Part shown: piece after piece, positions 1-5,382 of the stretch
Numbering within the stretch: the first letter of the stretch is position 1
How the letters are laid out: every line of letters begins with the position of its first letter
Assembly (NCBI GenBank): GCA_015484935.1
Contig: WFUQ01000116.1
Location: 1-5,382 of the forward strand
Length of the DNA stretch: 5,382 nucleotides
From: Gammaproteobacteria bacterium
GTDB taxonomy: Bacteria; Pseudomonadota; Gammaproteobacteria; SZUA-229
Reading direction: 5' to 3'
Program-made: the position numbers and the translations under genes
Notes under the pieces: model-generated
The model's input: only the letters and a program-made list of their open reading frames with translations
What the model was told of the DNA's origin: nothing
Database searches by the model: none

Positions 1-219
1 AGGTTCAAACATGTGGTCAAACGTCCAGGATGGAAGCGTGCAAGAAGACTCACACCGATTGAACTAGAACGACTCAATATGTTCCCAGATAATCATACCC
101 AACTCGAAGGAATCACTGACACTAAGAGAGCTTTCTTTATGGGTAATGCCTTAGTTGTAGGTATCGTTGAGAAATTAGGTGTAGCACTACAGAGGAAGAT
201 CCGCTCACTAAAAAAATAA
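1..219 (+). CDS. DNA (cytosine-5-)-methyltransferase, C-terminal fragment (start is outside the window)
   Basis: This frame is open from the first base to a TAA at 217-219, giving the last 72 residues of a longer protein; the in-frame GTG at 13 is not a credible start. The residues R16-R-L-T-P-I-E-L-E-R-L-N-M-F-P-D-N-H-T33 match conserved motif IX of C5-cytosine methyltransferases. R43-A-F-F-M-G-N-A-L-V-V-G-I-V-E-K-L-G60 matches motif X, which completes the AdoMet-binding fold. Enzymes of this family transfer a methyl group from S-adenosylmethionine to C5 of cytosine within a short target. The catalytic PC motif (IV) and the target-recognition domain lie upstream, so the target cannot be read here. 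The next gene begins 39 bp downstream on the same strand and looks like the cognate endonuclease, so this should be the protective half of a type II restriction-modification system. The family call is secure; the exact specificity is unknown. Confidence 0.93.
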   Translation, partial: RFKHVVKRPGWKRARRLTPIELERLNMFPDNHTQLEGITDTKRAFFMGNALVVGIVEKLGVALQRKIRSLKK

Positions 220-258
220 AACCTTGATTTTTAGTCTTCATGATCGTAAAAGGTCTTG

Positions 259-906
259 ATGGATTACTTAGAACATTCCTTCCGTCACGCTGGCAGCATC
301 TTCAGAAACGAAGAGTTCGGTCCGATATATAATGAACTGACAGATGTAATCAGCGACATCTCCGATCAAGACATAATCCAGAAACATCAATCTTATGGTG
401 AAGAAACTGAGAGCAAGACTCCGAAGAGTCTTTCAGTAGCCATAAATTCCCTTTTCAAAGAACGGCTGAGAGAAGTAGACTGGGATGAAGAGTCTGAGAT
501 ATTCCAGAATCCAGACTACAGTGGTGATAGGTGGCGCCTCGATTTCGCCAAATATCCTTTATCATTAGAAGTTGCATTCAATCACTCGACGGTCATCGCA
601 TGGAATCTGATAAAACCTGTCTTGGCGGGTGAACTCAACCACGTTCAAAAAGCCGTCCAGACAAAAGGCGGCGTGATAATCACCTGTACTCAATCACTGA
701 AAGACGCAGGCGGATTCGATAGTGCTGTCGGTACATACGAAAAGTTCATCGAACATCTCGACCCATTGAGAAATATACTAACTGTACCACTGATGATCAT
801 CGGGCTACAATCACCAATCACTTTTGAGATAGAACACCATCAATTAGAAAAACGAAAAAAAATTGGGCGAGTTAGAGAAATTCCAACTCAGTATGAAATT
901 GACTAG
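259..906 (+). CDS. BglII-like type II restriction endonuclease (PD-(D/E)XK fold)
   Basis: This 215-residue protein most likely cleaves unmethylated DNA at the site protected by the adjacent methyltransferase. The ATG at 259 is preferred over the TTG at 256 because AAAAGG (248-253) lies 5 nt before it. The core reads R91-W-R-L-D95...L103-E104-V-A106-F. In the BglII/BstYI family the catalytic Asp and Glu are 9 residues apart (D84 and E93 in BglII), as here, and the family shares an x-L-E-V-x-F strand. The N-terminal segment around A61-I-N-S-L-F66 and the C-terminal strand V176-P-L-M-I-I-G-L-Q184 also resemble that family. The length fits BglII (223 aa) and BstYI (203 aa). BglII has Gln at the position after E-V, whereas this protein has Ala106, so the metal site may differ. 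The gene is probably co-transcribed with the methyltransferase. The nuclease call is an inference from motif and context, with no database search. Confidence 0.78.
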   Translation: MDYLEHSFRHAGSIFRNEEFGPIYNELTDVISDISDQDIIQKHQSYGEETESKTPKSLSVAINSLFKERLREVDWDEESEIFQNPDYSGDRWRLDFAKYPLSLEVAFNHSTVIAWNLIKPVLAGELNHVQKAVQTKGGVIITCTQSLKDAGGFDSAVGTYEKFIEHLDPLRNILTVPLMIIGLQSPITFEIEHHQLEKRKKIGRVREIPTQYEID

Positions 907-1047
907 AAACTATCGGGGACAGACCAGAGAAACTATCGAATCAATCTGGGGCAGACCACAGTTTGCACGAGGGAAAAGGCCATCCGAGCAAATTATCTTG
1001 ATTGTTCCCCAAAAAACTGCGGCCTGTCCCTGGTCGATTTGAGTTTC
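905..1047. repeat. Degenerate palindromic repeat element, REP/BIME or MITE-like
   Basis: Between the convergent endonuclease gene and the minus-strand exported-protein gene lies a nested repeat. AGAAACTATCG occurs exactly twice (905-915 and 928-938). Each copy leads into a GGGGACAGACCA-like word: 915-926, and 948-958 with one base missing. The second copy is mirrored downstream: bases 946-963 pair with 1015-1032 at 14 of 18 positions, with a 51-nt loop, and the outer GAAACT (906-911 and 929-934) is mirrored by AGTTTC (1042-1047). The arrangement is of the kind mobilised by REP-associated tyrosine transposases, and GGGGACAGACCA-type words recur between gammaproteobacterial genes in my memory, unchecked. 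The element begins within the endonuclease stop codon and may stabilise 3' ends of transcripts from either side. No transposase is present. Confidence 0.6.
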
Positions 1048-1058
1048 AGAATTTGTCT

Positions 1059-1649
1059 TTAATAAGCCTTACGTCTAGCAATGCCAATCAAGCCCAAAAA
1101 TCCACTACCGAATAACCAAAATGCTGCTGGCACAGGAACAGGACTGATGCCGAACTCTACTTCTCGTATTTCGACTTGTGTGCTTGCGCCGCCAATATTT
1201 GTGTTAAATATAACCAGGTCAACACGAGATACATTCAAAACTGAAGAATTAAATATATATTCCTCGCCAGCTAACTGGCCTTGTGGACCGGTGTAGTTAG
1301 TTGAAAAAGGTGTTGCTATCTGCTGATCGAAGCTATCAAAAAAGTCCAAACGGAAATCTCGTATACCTTCTGCTAATACATTTATATCGTTATGCAGGAT
1401 AAAGCTTGATAAGTTATACGATGATGCGAAGTCGAAAGTAATTGTCCCCGCAGTTTGTGGTGACGTGAATCCATTGAAAGGGTAGTTATCTGCGGTAATT
1501 CCATCAACGATCTGATTGAGGGGGAACGCGCCCGGGGTCATAGTGGTGCTAGGCGTAATGTCGTTATAATCTATCAATGCTGCCGCGACAGATGAAGAGA
1601 ATGCAAATACCCCTATGCTTATTGCCATGCTATATAAAGATTTCTTCAT
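1059..1649 (-). CDS. Exported VPLPA-CTERM sorting-domain protein with discoidin-like beta-sandwich
   Basis: This 196-residue protein carries an N-terminal signal peptide (K2-K3, hydrophobic stretch to about residue 19, likely cleavage near V21-A-A-A24). At the C-terminus is a three-part sorting signal: V171-P-V-P-A-A, a hydrophobic helix W178-LFGSGFLGLIGI, then A-R-R-K-A-Y. This fits the VPLPA variant of PEP-CTERM signals, which are handled in the inner membrane by an exosortase of the XrtD type. The body (about 65-167) resembles F5/8 type C or galactose-binding-like sandwiches: T69-I-T-F-D-F, a ND pair at 87-88, GI-DF-L-FF (95-104) and a closing strand V159-E-I-R-E-V-E-F. These domains commonly bind sugars at the cell surface or in matrix. 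The ATG at 1649 has AAGGA 7 nt upstream (the AGGA at 1660-1657 on the minus strand). It lies 83 bp downstream of another VPLPA-CTERM gene and may share its transcript. It is more AT-rich than its neighbours (16 G+C of 60 in 1201-1260). The ligand is unknown. Confidence 0.88.
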   Translation of the reverse strand: MKKSLYSMAISIGVFAFSSSVAAALIDYNDITPSTTMTPGAFPLNQIVDGITADNYPFNGFTSPQTAGTITFDFASSYNLSSFILHNDINVLAEGIRDFRLDFFDSFDQQIATPFSTNYTGPQGQLAGEEYIFNSSVLNVSRVDLVIFNTNIGGASTQVEIREVEFGISPVPVPAAFWLFGSGFLGLIGIARRKAY

Positions 1650-1685
1650 TTTATGTTCCTTAGTTTCAATGATAAATTTTGATAG

Positions 1686-1726
1686 AAGTATCTTGCACGA
1701 CCATCATTCGACTGGTTGAGATACTT
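1686..1726 (-). other. Intergenic hairpin between the two VPLPA-CTERM genes
   Basis: An exact 8-bp inverted repeat, AAGTATCT (1686-1693) and AGATACTT (1719-1726), encloses a second short pair, ACCA (1700-1703) with TGGT (1713-1716). On the minus-strand transcript the hairpin starts just past the stop codon of the upstream gene and about 37 nt before the next start codon. No uridine run follows it, so it is not a standard intrinsic terminator. It could mark an RNA processing site or stabilise the upstream message. Chance occurrence in AT-rich DNA is possible. Confidence 0.35.
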
Positions 1727-1732
1727 TAGACT

Positions 1733-2353
1733 TTACTGGCCAGGTCTTTTTCTGGCAACACCGATCAAACCCAGCAGACCTGAACCGAATAACCATGCTG
1801 CTGCTGGCACAGGTACTGCTGCAGCTTGAAAGTCGATGCGCAGGTTATCGAAGGCTATGTTGGCTTCGTCGACCCCTGTGGATTCTATGTCGATAGCAAA
1901 ACCCAGAGCTTGTCCGATCAGGTTGCTGCCATTGGGTACGGTATATTCAAGCGTCCATGTCTCCCACGTGCCTGATGCCGGAGAGGGAGTGAACAGAGAG
2001 GATGTGGCTAGTATTGAACTGTCACTTGTCAGACCTATCGCTTCGATATTCGCCAGGTTCCGGTTGGTGAAGCTGCCTACATCTATGGTGGCAGTATACG
2101 TGCCAGCGCTTAGGAATAGATCACTGAATGTCGTGTCACTTCGATTGTTATTCGCTGTTTCTACAACGTTAAAATGCATCATGGTACTGCCAGCAGTGGG
2201 TGACAACCCGGACTGAGCAGTGATGAACAGGTATTGATTGACGGGTGACCATTCGCCGTTATTGTCCATGATGCTTGTAGCGATCGTTGCTGCATGCGTG
2301 CTTGTTGAGATGGCTACTGCGATACCGGCTAAAGTAATGGTTTTCATTAACAT
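1733..2353 (-). CDS. Exported VPLPA-CTERM sorting-domain protein with jelly-roll-like body
   Basis: This gene encodes a 206-residue exported protein. The start is placed at the ATG at 2353 because AGGA (2364-2361 on the minus strand) lies 7 nt upstream; the GTG at 2374 would add NNQDRT to the front and spoil the signal peptide. Residues 1-22 (K4, hydrophobic core I6-TLAGIAVAIS, then T-H-A-A) form a Sec signal peptide with cleavage near residue 21. The body (about 23-177) is Ser/Thr-rich with alternating beta strands: L81-S-A-G-T-Y-T-A-T-I-D-V, W130-E-T-W-T-L-E-Y-T-V, and N165-I-A-F-D-N-L-R-I. The last resembles the closing strand of jelly-roll carbohydrate-binding-like domains common in PEP-CTERM proteins. 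The tail V180-P-V-P-A-A-A-W-L-F-G-S-G-L-L-G-L-I-G then V-A-R-K-R is a near-perfect VPLPA-CTERM signal. It is the first gene of a likely minus-strand pair and diverges from the lipoprotein gene. The sorting call is firm; the function of the body is not known. Confidence 0.9.
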   Translation of the reverse strand: MLMKTITLAGIAVAISTSTHAATIATSIMDNNGEWSPVNQYLFITAQSGLSPTAGSTMMHFNVVETANNNRSDTTFSDLFLSAGTYTATIDVGSFTNRNLANIEAIGLTSDSSILATSSLFTPSPASGTWETWTLEYTVPNGSNLIGQALGFAIDIESTGVDEANIAFDNLRIDFQAAAVPVPAAAWLFGSGLLGLIGVARKRPGQ

Positions 2354-2519
2354 GGTTCTGTCCTGATTATTCACTGTAAAAAAGTAGTTGCTATGTGCTA
2401 CGACAAAGCACTTATTGTGCCACTATATAAATATCTACTATTATCATGGGGTTATGTAAAAAGTGATATTTGGTAATTGGTTATGTGTAAAGTTTAACGA
2501 CAGCATTTTTTCAGTCACA

Positions 2520-2535
2520 CCCCCTAAGTAGGGGG
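2520..2535. promoter_or_regulatory. 7-2-7 palindrome, probable operator for an activator
   Basis: CCCCCTA-AG-TAGGGGG is a perfect inverted repeat with 7-base arms and a 2-base centre, in the divergent control region. The candidate -10 box at 2557-2562 implies a start near 2569, which places the palindrome centre at about -41.5. Class II activators contact RNA polymerase from that position, and no -35-like hexamer is seen where one is expected (2534-2539 reads GGGATG). The 7-2-7 geometry is the one used by NarL/FixJ/LuxR-type regulators, although the arm sequence differs from the NarL heptamer. It could also act on the minus-strand gene 167 bp away. The identity of the regulator is a guess. 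Confidence 0.55.
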
Positions 2536-2556
2536 GATGAATCGACATCGTTTATT

Positions 2557-2562
2557 GATAAT
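2557..2562 (+). promoter_or_regulatory. Candidate -10 box for the lipoprotein gene
   Basis: GATAAT matches the sigma-70 -10 consensus at 5 of 6 bases and stands 33 bp before the lipoprotein start codon. No good -35 hexamer lies 16-18 bp upstream; that position overlaps the right edge of the 7-2-7 palindrome. This suggests an activator-dependent promoter with a short leader of about 27 nt. The assignment rests on spacing only. Confidence 0.4.
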
Positions 2563-2595
2563 TTAGCGTCACGATCAATAGCATGTTGAGCAATC

Positions 2596-4602
2596 ATGAA
2601 AACAGGAATAATCAATAAAATTTTAGTGTTGGGTCTTTCGCTATCAGCTCTTATGCTGTCCGGGTGCGGAGGTTCAGGTGGGACTGTCGCCAGTAACGAG
2701 ATCAATGTGACCGCATCGCTCGGATTGATTACGGATGCCACCGTGATTTTCTATCAGAGTGACGGTACGACGAAGCTGGGTGAAAGCACCACGGGTGCAT
2801 CGGGTATTATCAATATCGCTTATTCAGGTAGTTATGATGGGCCGGTCGTGGTTGTGGTGAAAGGTACCAGCACTGCTCAGTATTTCGATGAAGCAACCGG
2901 AACCACCGTACCTTTCGCTGCCGGAGCATTGCTGCGTGCACTGGTCCCTGCTGGCACATCCGAAACCGCGGTGACTATGCTGACCGAGTTGGCTTACCAG
3001 CTGTCGGTTGCTAACTCTATCGCGCTGACCAATACGTCGGTCAATCAATTAAATGAAAAAGTTCGGCAGGCATTGGCTCCTGAACTGATGAGTATTTTGA
3101 CGCCGCCTGTGTTATTTGATGCGAATACAACTGGCGGTAGTCTGGATAACACTGAAGCAGGGCGATATGCATTGCGTCTGGCTGCGCTTGCCCAACTCGG
3201 CGCATCAGATGCGACTCCAGCACTGAAAGTGACTGAACAACTTGCTGCCGACCTGGCTGACGGGGTGATCGATGGCCAGAGTAACGGCACCCCTGTCGCG
3301 GGACTGCTCTACAGCTCGGCTACTTTTGTCAGTGATCTTGCCGGTCATGTGACCACTGTCAGTACAAATTTTGGTGATACCGGCTTGCAGTCTGCAATCA
3401 GTGGTTACGCGCCAGTATCGACCAATATCGATGTTAGTGATGTCACAACAGGTGGTGGTACGGGTTTGCCAGCAGGTGTCGCAGGACAGGTGGTTACTAT
3501 GGAATATTGCTGCGCCGGATCAGGCTCTCCCTACAGTAATGGTGATCAGGTGCTGTTCACCTTCAGTAGTAGCGGGGCATTGATGTTGACCGACCAGAAT
3601 ACACTCATTGCAGATTCGTTTACCGTCAGAGGTAGTGAATATGTCTGGAATGATACAGCTAATGGTATCGAATATGCGCTGTCGGTTCTTAACGGGGCTA
3701 TCAATGAAGTGAACGTTCAAGGTTCAGGTGGTAGCCCGTTCTATGGTCAGTTTGCACCTGTTACCACAGGCGGTGGTGGAACCACGCTCACGCTGACGGG
3801 CGATGGTGCAGCCTTGTCTGGTGGTAATGGTGCGACCGGAACTGTCGATACCACGACCTACACTTATACCACTCATCCTACCGGTGGCGACCTCTATGTG
3901 GTTGCGCCTTTAGACAACACCGGCCTGTTCGATGCGTACGAGAGTGCGATAACGAAATGGAGCGTGCACGGTTTTCCTGCGACGGCAGGCAGTTATAGCT
4001 GTGGCGGTGGTGGTAATCTGCCAACGGTCTCTCTTACTATAAATGGTACACCTTACCTTGCGGATACCTGCACCATCGAAGTGTTATCTGCCAGTCTCAC
4101 CGATGTTGAGGGACGGTTTGCAGCAGTATTGAAAGATGCGAGTGGAAATGTTTTCGGTACGGTGACCGATGGCTATTTCAGATATTCGCCTGCTGCATCG
4201 GGTGGCAGCGGACTTGCCGCTGGTGAGCTGGGCTATTCGATGGATGTTGACGGGGTGAACGTCACGGTGACCGGTGTGCCTGCGCTGGATGAATTTGACC
4301 GGCAGGTTGCGGGTTATATCACACTGGGAGATACACCGACATTGCAGATACGTATGATTCCTGATGCGGCTTCAGGTACTTTTGTCTGTGGCCAGGGTCC
4401 GAACAGTTTCAGGCTGGTTGCGATGACTTACAATGGCTATGTCAGTGATAATAGTTTCAATGGCAGCTGTTCGGCTGATATCACCTTTACCAATAATATC
4501 TTCGAAGGCACTTTCAGCGCGATTCTTTATGCTACTGGCGGTGAGATGATAACCATAACGAATGGTTTCTTCCGGAATGATGCAACAGCATTGGCGAACT
4601 AG
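2596..4602 (+). CDS. Large surface lipoprotein with repeated cysteine-paired beta domains
   Basis: This 668-residue protein starts at the only ATG that yields a lipoprotein signal: K2, a hydrophobic stretch I9-LVLGLSLSALM, and the lipobox L21-S-G-C24. Gly at +2 favours outer-membrane anchoring. The ribosome site is weak (TTGAG, 2586-2590). Residues 25-35 are a Gly/Ser linker. Residues 36-95 look like an Ig- or carboxypeptidase-regulatory-like beta domain (A-T-V-I-F-Y-Q-S-D-G-T-T near 48-59). Residues 105-275 are more helical (T-M-L-T-E-L-A-Y near 127-134). A Thr/Gly linker (284-292) precedes three beta-rich modules: 296-390 with Y304-C-C-A and F321-T-F-S-S-S-G; 395-531 with C469 and C492; and 541-662 with C598 and C625. 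The last two share the layout C-G-x-G...C...F-x-A-x-L...G-Y/F-F-R and appear homologous. Enzyme motifs are absent, so a structural, adhesive or binding role at the surface is most likely. I cannot name a family for the whole protein. Confidence 0.85.
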   Translation: MKTGIINKILVLGLSLSALMLSGCGGSGGTVASNEINVTASLGLITDATVIFYQSDGTTKLGESTTGASGIINIAYSGSYDGPVVVVVKGTSTAQYFDEATGTTVPFAAGALLRALVPAGTSETAVTMLTELAYQLSVANSIALTNTSVNQLNEKVRQALAPELMSILTPPVLFDANTTGGSLDNTEAGRYALRLAALAQLGASDATPALKVTEQLAADLADGVIDGQSNGTPVAGLLYSSATFVSDLAGHVTTVSTNFGDTGLQSAISGYAPVSTNIDVSDVTTGGGTGLPAGVAGQVVTMEYCCAGSGSPYSNGDQVLFTFSSSGALMLTDQNTLIADSFTVRGSEYVWNDTANGIEYALSVLNGAINEVNVQGSGGSPFYGQFAPVTTGGGGTTLTLTGDGAALSGGNGATGTVDTTTYTYTTHPTGGDLYVVAPLDNTGLFDAYESAITKWSVHGFPATAGSYSCGGGGNLPTVSLTINGTPYLADTCTIEVLSASLTDVEGRFAAVLKDASGNVFGTVTDGYFRYSPAASGGSGLAAGELGYSMDVDGVNVTVTGVPALDEFDRQVAGYITLGDTPTLQIRMIPDAASGTFVCGQGPNSFRLVAMTYNGYVSDNSFNGSCSADITFTNNIFEGTFSAILYATGGEMITITNGFFRNDATALAN

Positions 4603-4621
4603 TTTTTAAGGTAGTCAGAAT

Positions 4622-4646
4622 AAATGGCCAGGTTGTCTGGCTATTT
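4622..4646. terminator. Bidirectional intrinsic terminator
   Basis: AAATGGCCAG (4622-4631) pairs with CTGGCTATTT (4637-4646) over 10 bp with one G-T wobble and a 5-nt loop. The A-rich left side and T-rich right side provide a short uridine run in either direction. It stands 20 bp after the lipoprotein stop codon and 23 bp after the stop of the minus-strand gene on the right, exactly where a shared terminator of two convergent genes is expected. The U-tract is short, so efficiency may be moderate. Confidence 0.75.
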
Positions 4647-4668
4647 TCTGCTTTGCATTCTCACCGTA

Positions 4669-5382
4669 TCAAGGTATAAGCGCAGCCACAATCACATCAC
4701 CAACACCTTCGATAGCAGCAGCCGGGTCGAGCGGGTTGAAGCTGATATCGATGCGTTGGTTGTCGAGCAGGATATAAGCCGACTGTTCGAAGGCGCGGGT
4801 GAGGGTGTAACCTCCGCCGTTTATCGTTGGTACCTGTAGGCTGCCATCGCTGATGTCTGATCGGGTTTGATCGATTGCTTGCTGTTTGGGGGCTGCATCG
4901 TAGAGCTGCTGTGTGTTTACCATCACCGTGAAGTTGGGTTCGATATCATCTACGTTGTCTGCTGCGGTTTGTAGCGTGCTCTTTGTCGGTGTGTCGAGAA
5001 TAGTATATGACAGTGTTTTGTTGTAGAAGGTGAAGGTTCTTGTCGCGACGGTTGTGCCTGCGATTTTGAATTTTATCGTGCGTTTAACAGTTACCTTCTG
5101 GGAATATTTGTCATTGTTGATGACCGTCTGTAACGCTGTTTTTAATGCGGTTCGGAACGCTGGGCCATCCTGTGTTTCCAGAGCTTGCGCTTTCAGTTCA
5201 TCGAGTTGTGCCTTGCGTATGTCAATAATATTCTGCGCATTCGTTCTGGCTGTTGTGGCTTCTGTTTTAGCGACACCTGTCGCGCTGACATAGTCTTTGG
5301 CATAAAACTTGGTTTTCGTGCCGATAGGTGATGTGTAGGTGTAACTGCCGGAGTTGATGCCATCTTTGGTGCCATTATAGAC
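4669..5382 (-). CDS. Unrecognised protein, C-terminal 237 residues (start is beyond the right edge)
   Basis: The minus-strand frame is open from base 5382 to a TGA at 4671-4669, so a larger gene runs off the window; the in-frame GTG/ATG at 4926-4921 are internal. I read the fragment codon by codon and found no stop. It is rich in Thr, Ala and Lys and has no cysteine. The first 40 residues alternate in a beta-like way (N-S-G-S-Y-T-Y-T-S-P-I-G-T-K-T-K-F-Y-A-K-D-Y). An amphipathic, probably helical or coiled-coil segment follows at about residues 49-90 (I-R-K-A-Q-L-D-E-L-K-A-Q-A-L-E then F-R-T-A-L-K-T-A-L-Q-T-V-I). A second beta-like part contains V-R-K-T-I-K-F-K-I-A-G-T-T-V-A-T-R-T-F-T-F. The end is hydrophobic (V-G-D-V-I-V-A-A-L-I-P) but too short for a membrane helix. 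No sorting signal is visible at the C-terminus, and I recognise no family. The reading frame itself is well supported by its length and by the terminator downstream. Confidence 0.75.
   Translation of the reverse strand, partial: VYNGTKDGINSGSYTYTSPIGTKTKFYAKDYVSATGVAKTEATTARTNAQNIIDIRKAQLDELKAQALETQDGPAFRTALKTALQTVINNDKYSQKVTVKRTIKFKIAGTTVATRTFTFYNKTLSYTILDTPTKSTLQTAADNVDDIEPNFTVMVNTQQLYDAAPKQQAIDQTRSDISDGSLQVPTINGGGYTLTRAFEQSAYILLDNQRIDISFNPLDPAAAIEGVGDVIVAALIP

Noticed and set aside
13..15. GTG as a start codon for the left-edge gene
   Set aside because: The frame stays open to base 1 and the encoded residues are motifs IX and X of a methyltransferase, so the true start is outside the window.
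1011..1032. Intrinsic terminator for the minus-strand VPLPA-CTERM gene using the A-run at 1011-1016
   Set aside because: The U-run on that strand lies inside the loop of the palindromic element and is not preceded by a stable stem.
2354..2374. GTG start at 2374 for the second VPLPA-CTERM gene
   Set aside because: It would add NNQDRT before the signal peptide, and AGGA is placed 7 nt before the ATG at 2353.
2408..2420. Small GCAC/GTGC inverted repeat in the leader of the second VPLPA-CTERM gene
   Set aside because: Only 4 bp of pairing with several competing alternatives, so it is not distinguishable from chance.
2422..2460. Possible minus-strand promoter (TTTACA with TAGATA or TATAGT)
   Set aside because: TAGATA at a 17-bp spacing matches only 3 of 6 consensus bases, and TATAGT has no -35 at a proper distance. 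The region is AT-rich, so such matches arise by chance.
2511..2741. Minus-strand 76-codon frame over the lipoprotein start
   Set aside because: It overlaps the palindrome, the candidate promoter and the lipoprotein signal sequence, and its product has no recognisable features.
5030..5293. Plus-strand 87-codon reading frame with hydrophobic, Val- and Ser-rich composition
   Set aside because: It lies entirely within the minus-strand frame that is open for 237 codons, and no ribosome site was evident.

Overview
The window looks like a stretch of a gammaproteobacterial chromosome. Three things suggest this: two VPLPA-type PEP-CTERM sorting tails (VPVPAAxWLFGSGxLGLIG followed by basic residues), a GGGGACAGACCA-type palindromic repeat, and a lipobox-bearing surface lipoprotein. 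The genus cannot be fixed from this sequence.

Layout. (1) Bases 1-906, plus strand: the tail of a C5-cytosine DNA methyltransferase, then a complete PD-(D/E)XK endonuclease of BglII-like type. Together they form a type II restriction-modification pair; the start of the methyltransferase lies left of the window. (2) Bases 905-1047: a degenerate palindromic repeat (REP/MITE-like) between convergent genes. (3) Bases 1059-2353, minus strand: two consecutive genes for exported proteins with VPLPA-CTERM tails. Their bodies differ: one looks like a discoidin-type beta-sandwich, the other like a jelly-roll. (4) Bases 2354-2595: a divergent control region with a strong 7-2-7 palindrome (CCCCCTA-AG-TAGGGGG) just upstream of a candidate -10 box. 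(5) Bases 2596-4602, plus strand: a 668-residue outer-membrane-type lipoprotein whose C-terminal half holds several small beta domains, at least two of them diverged copies of each other with paired cysteines. (6) Bases 4622-4646: a hairpin that can terminate transcription from both sides. (7) Bases 4669-5382, minus strand: the C-terminal 237 residues of an unrecognised protein that runs off the right edge.

How the parts relate. The left end is a defence cassette. From about 1059 to 4602 the genes encode exported proteins: two for exosortase-dependent sorting and one lipid-anchored. The lipoprotein and the minus-strand pair diverge from a shared control region and could be co-regulated, but this is inference. 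No exosortase, transposase, tRNA, rRNA or CRISPR array is visible. The most interesting items are the unusual third catalytic position of the endonuclease, the activator-like palindrome at about -41.5, the nearly identical 29-bp tag segment shared by two otherwise different exported proteins, and the duplicated cysteine-paired domain of the lipoprotein.
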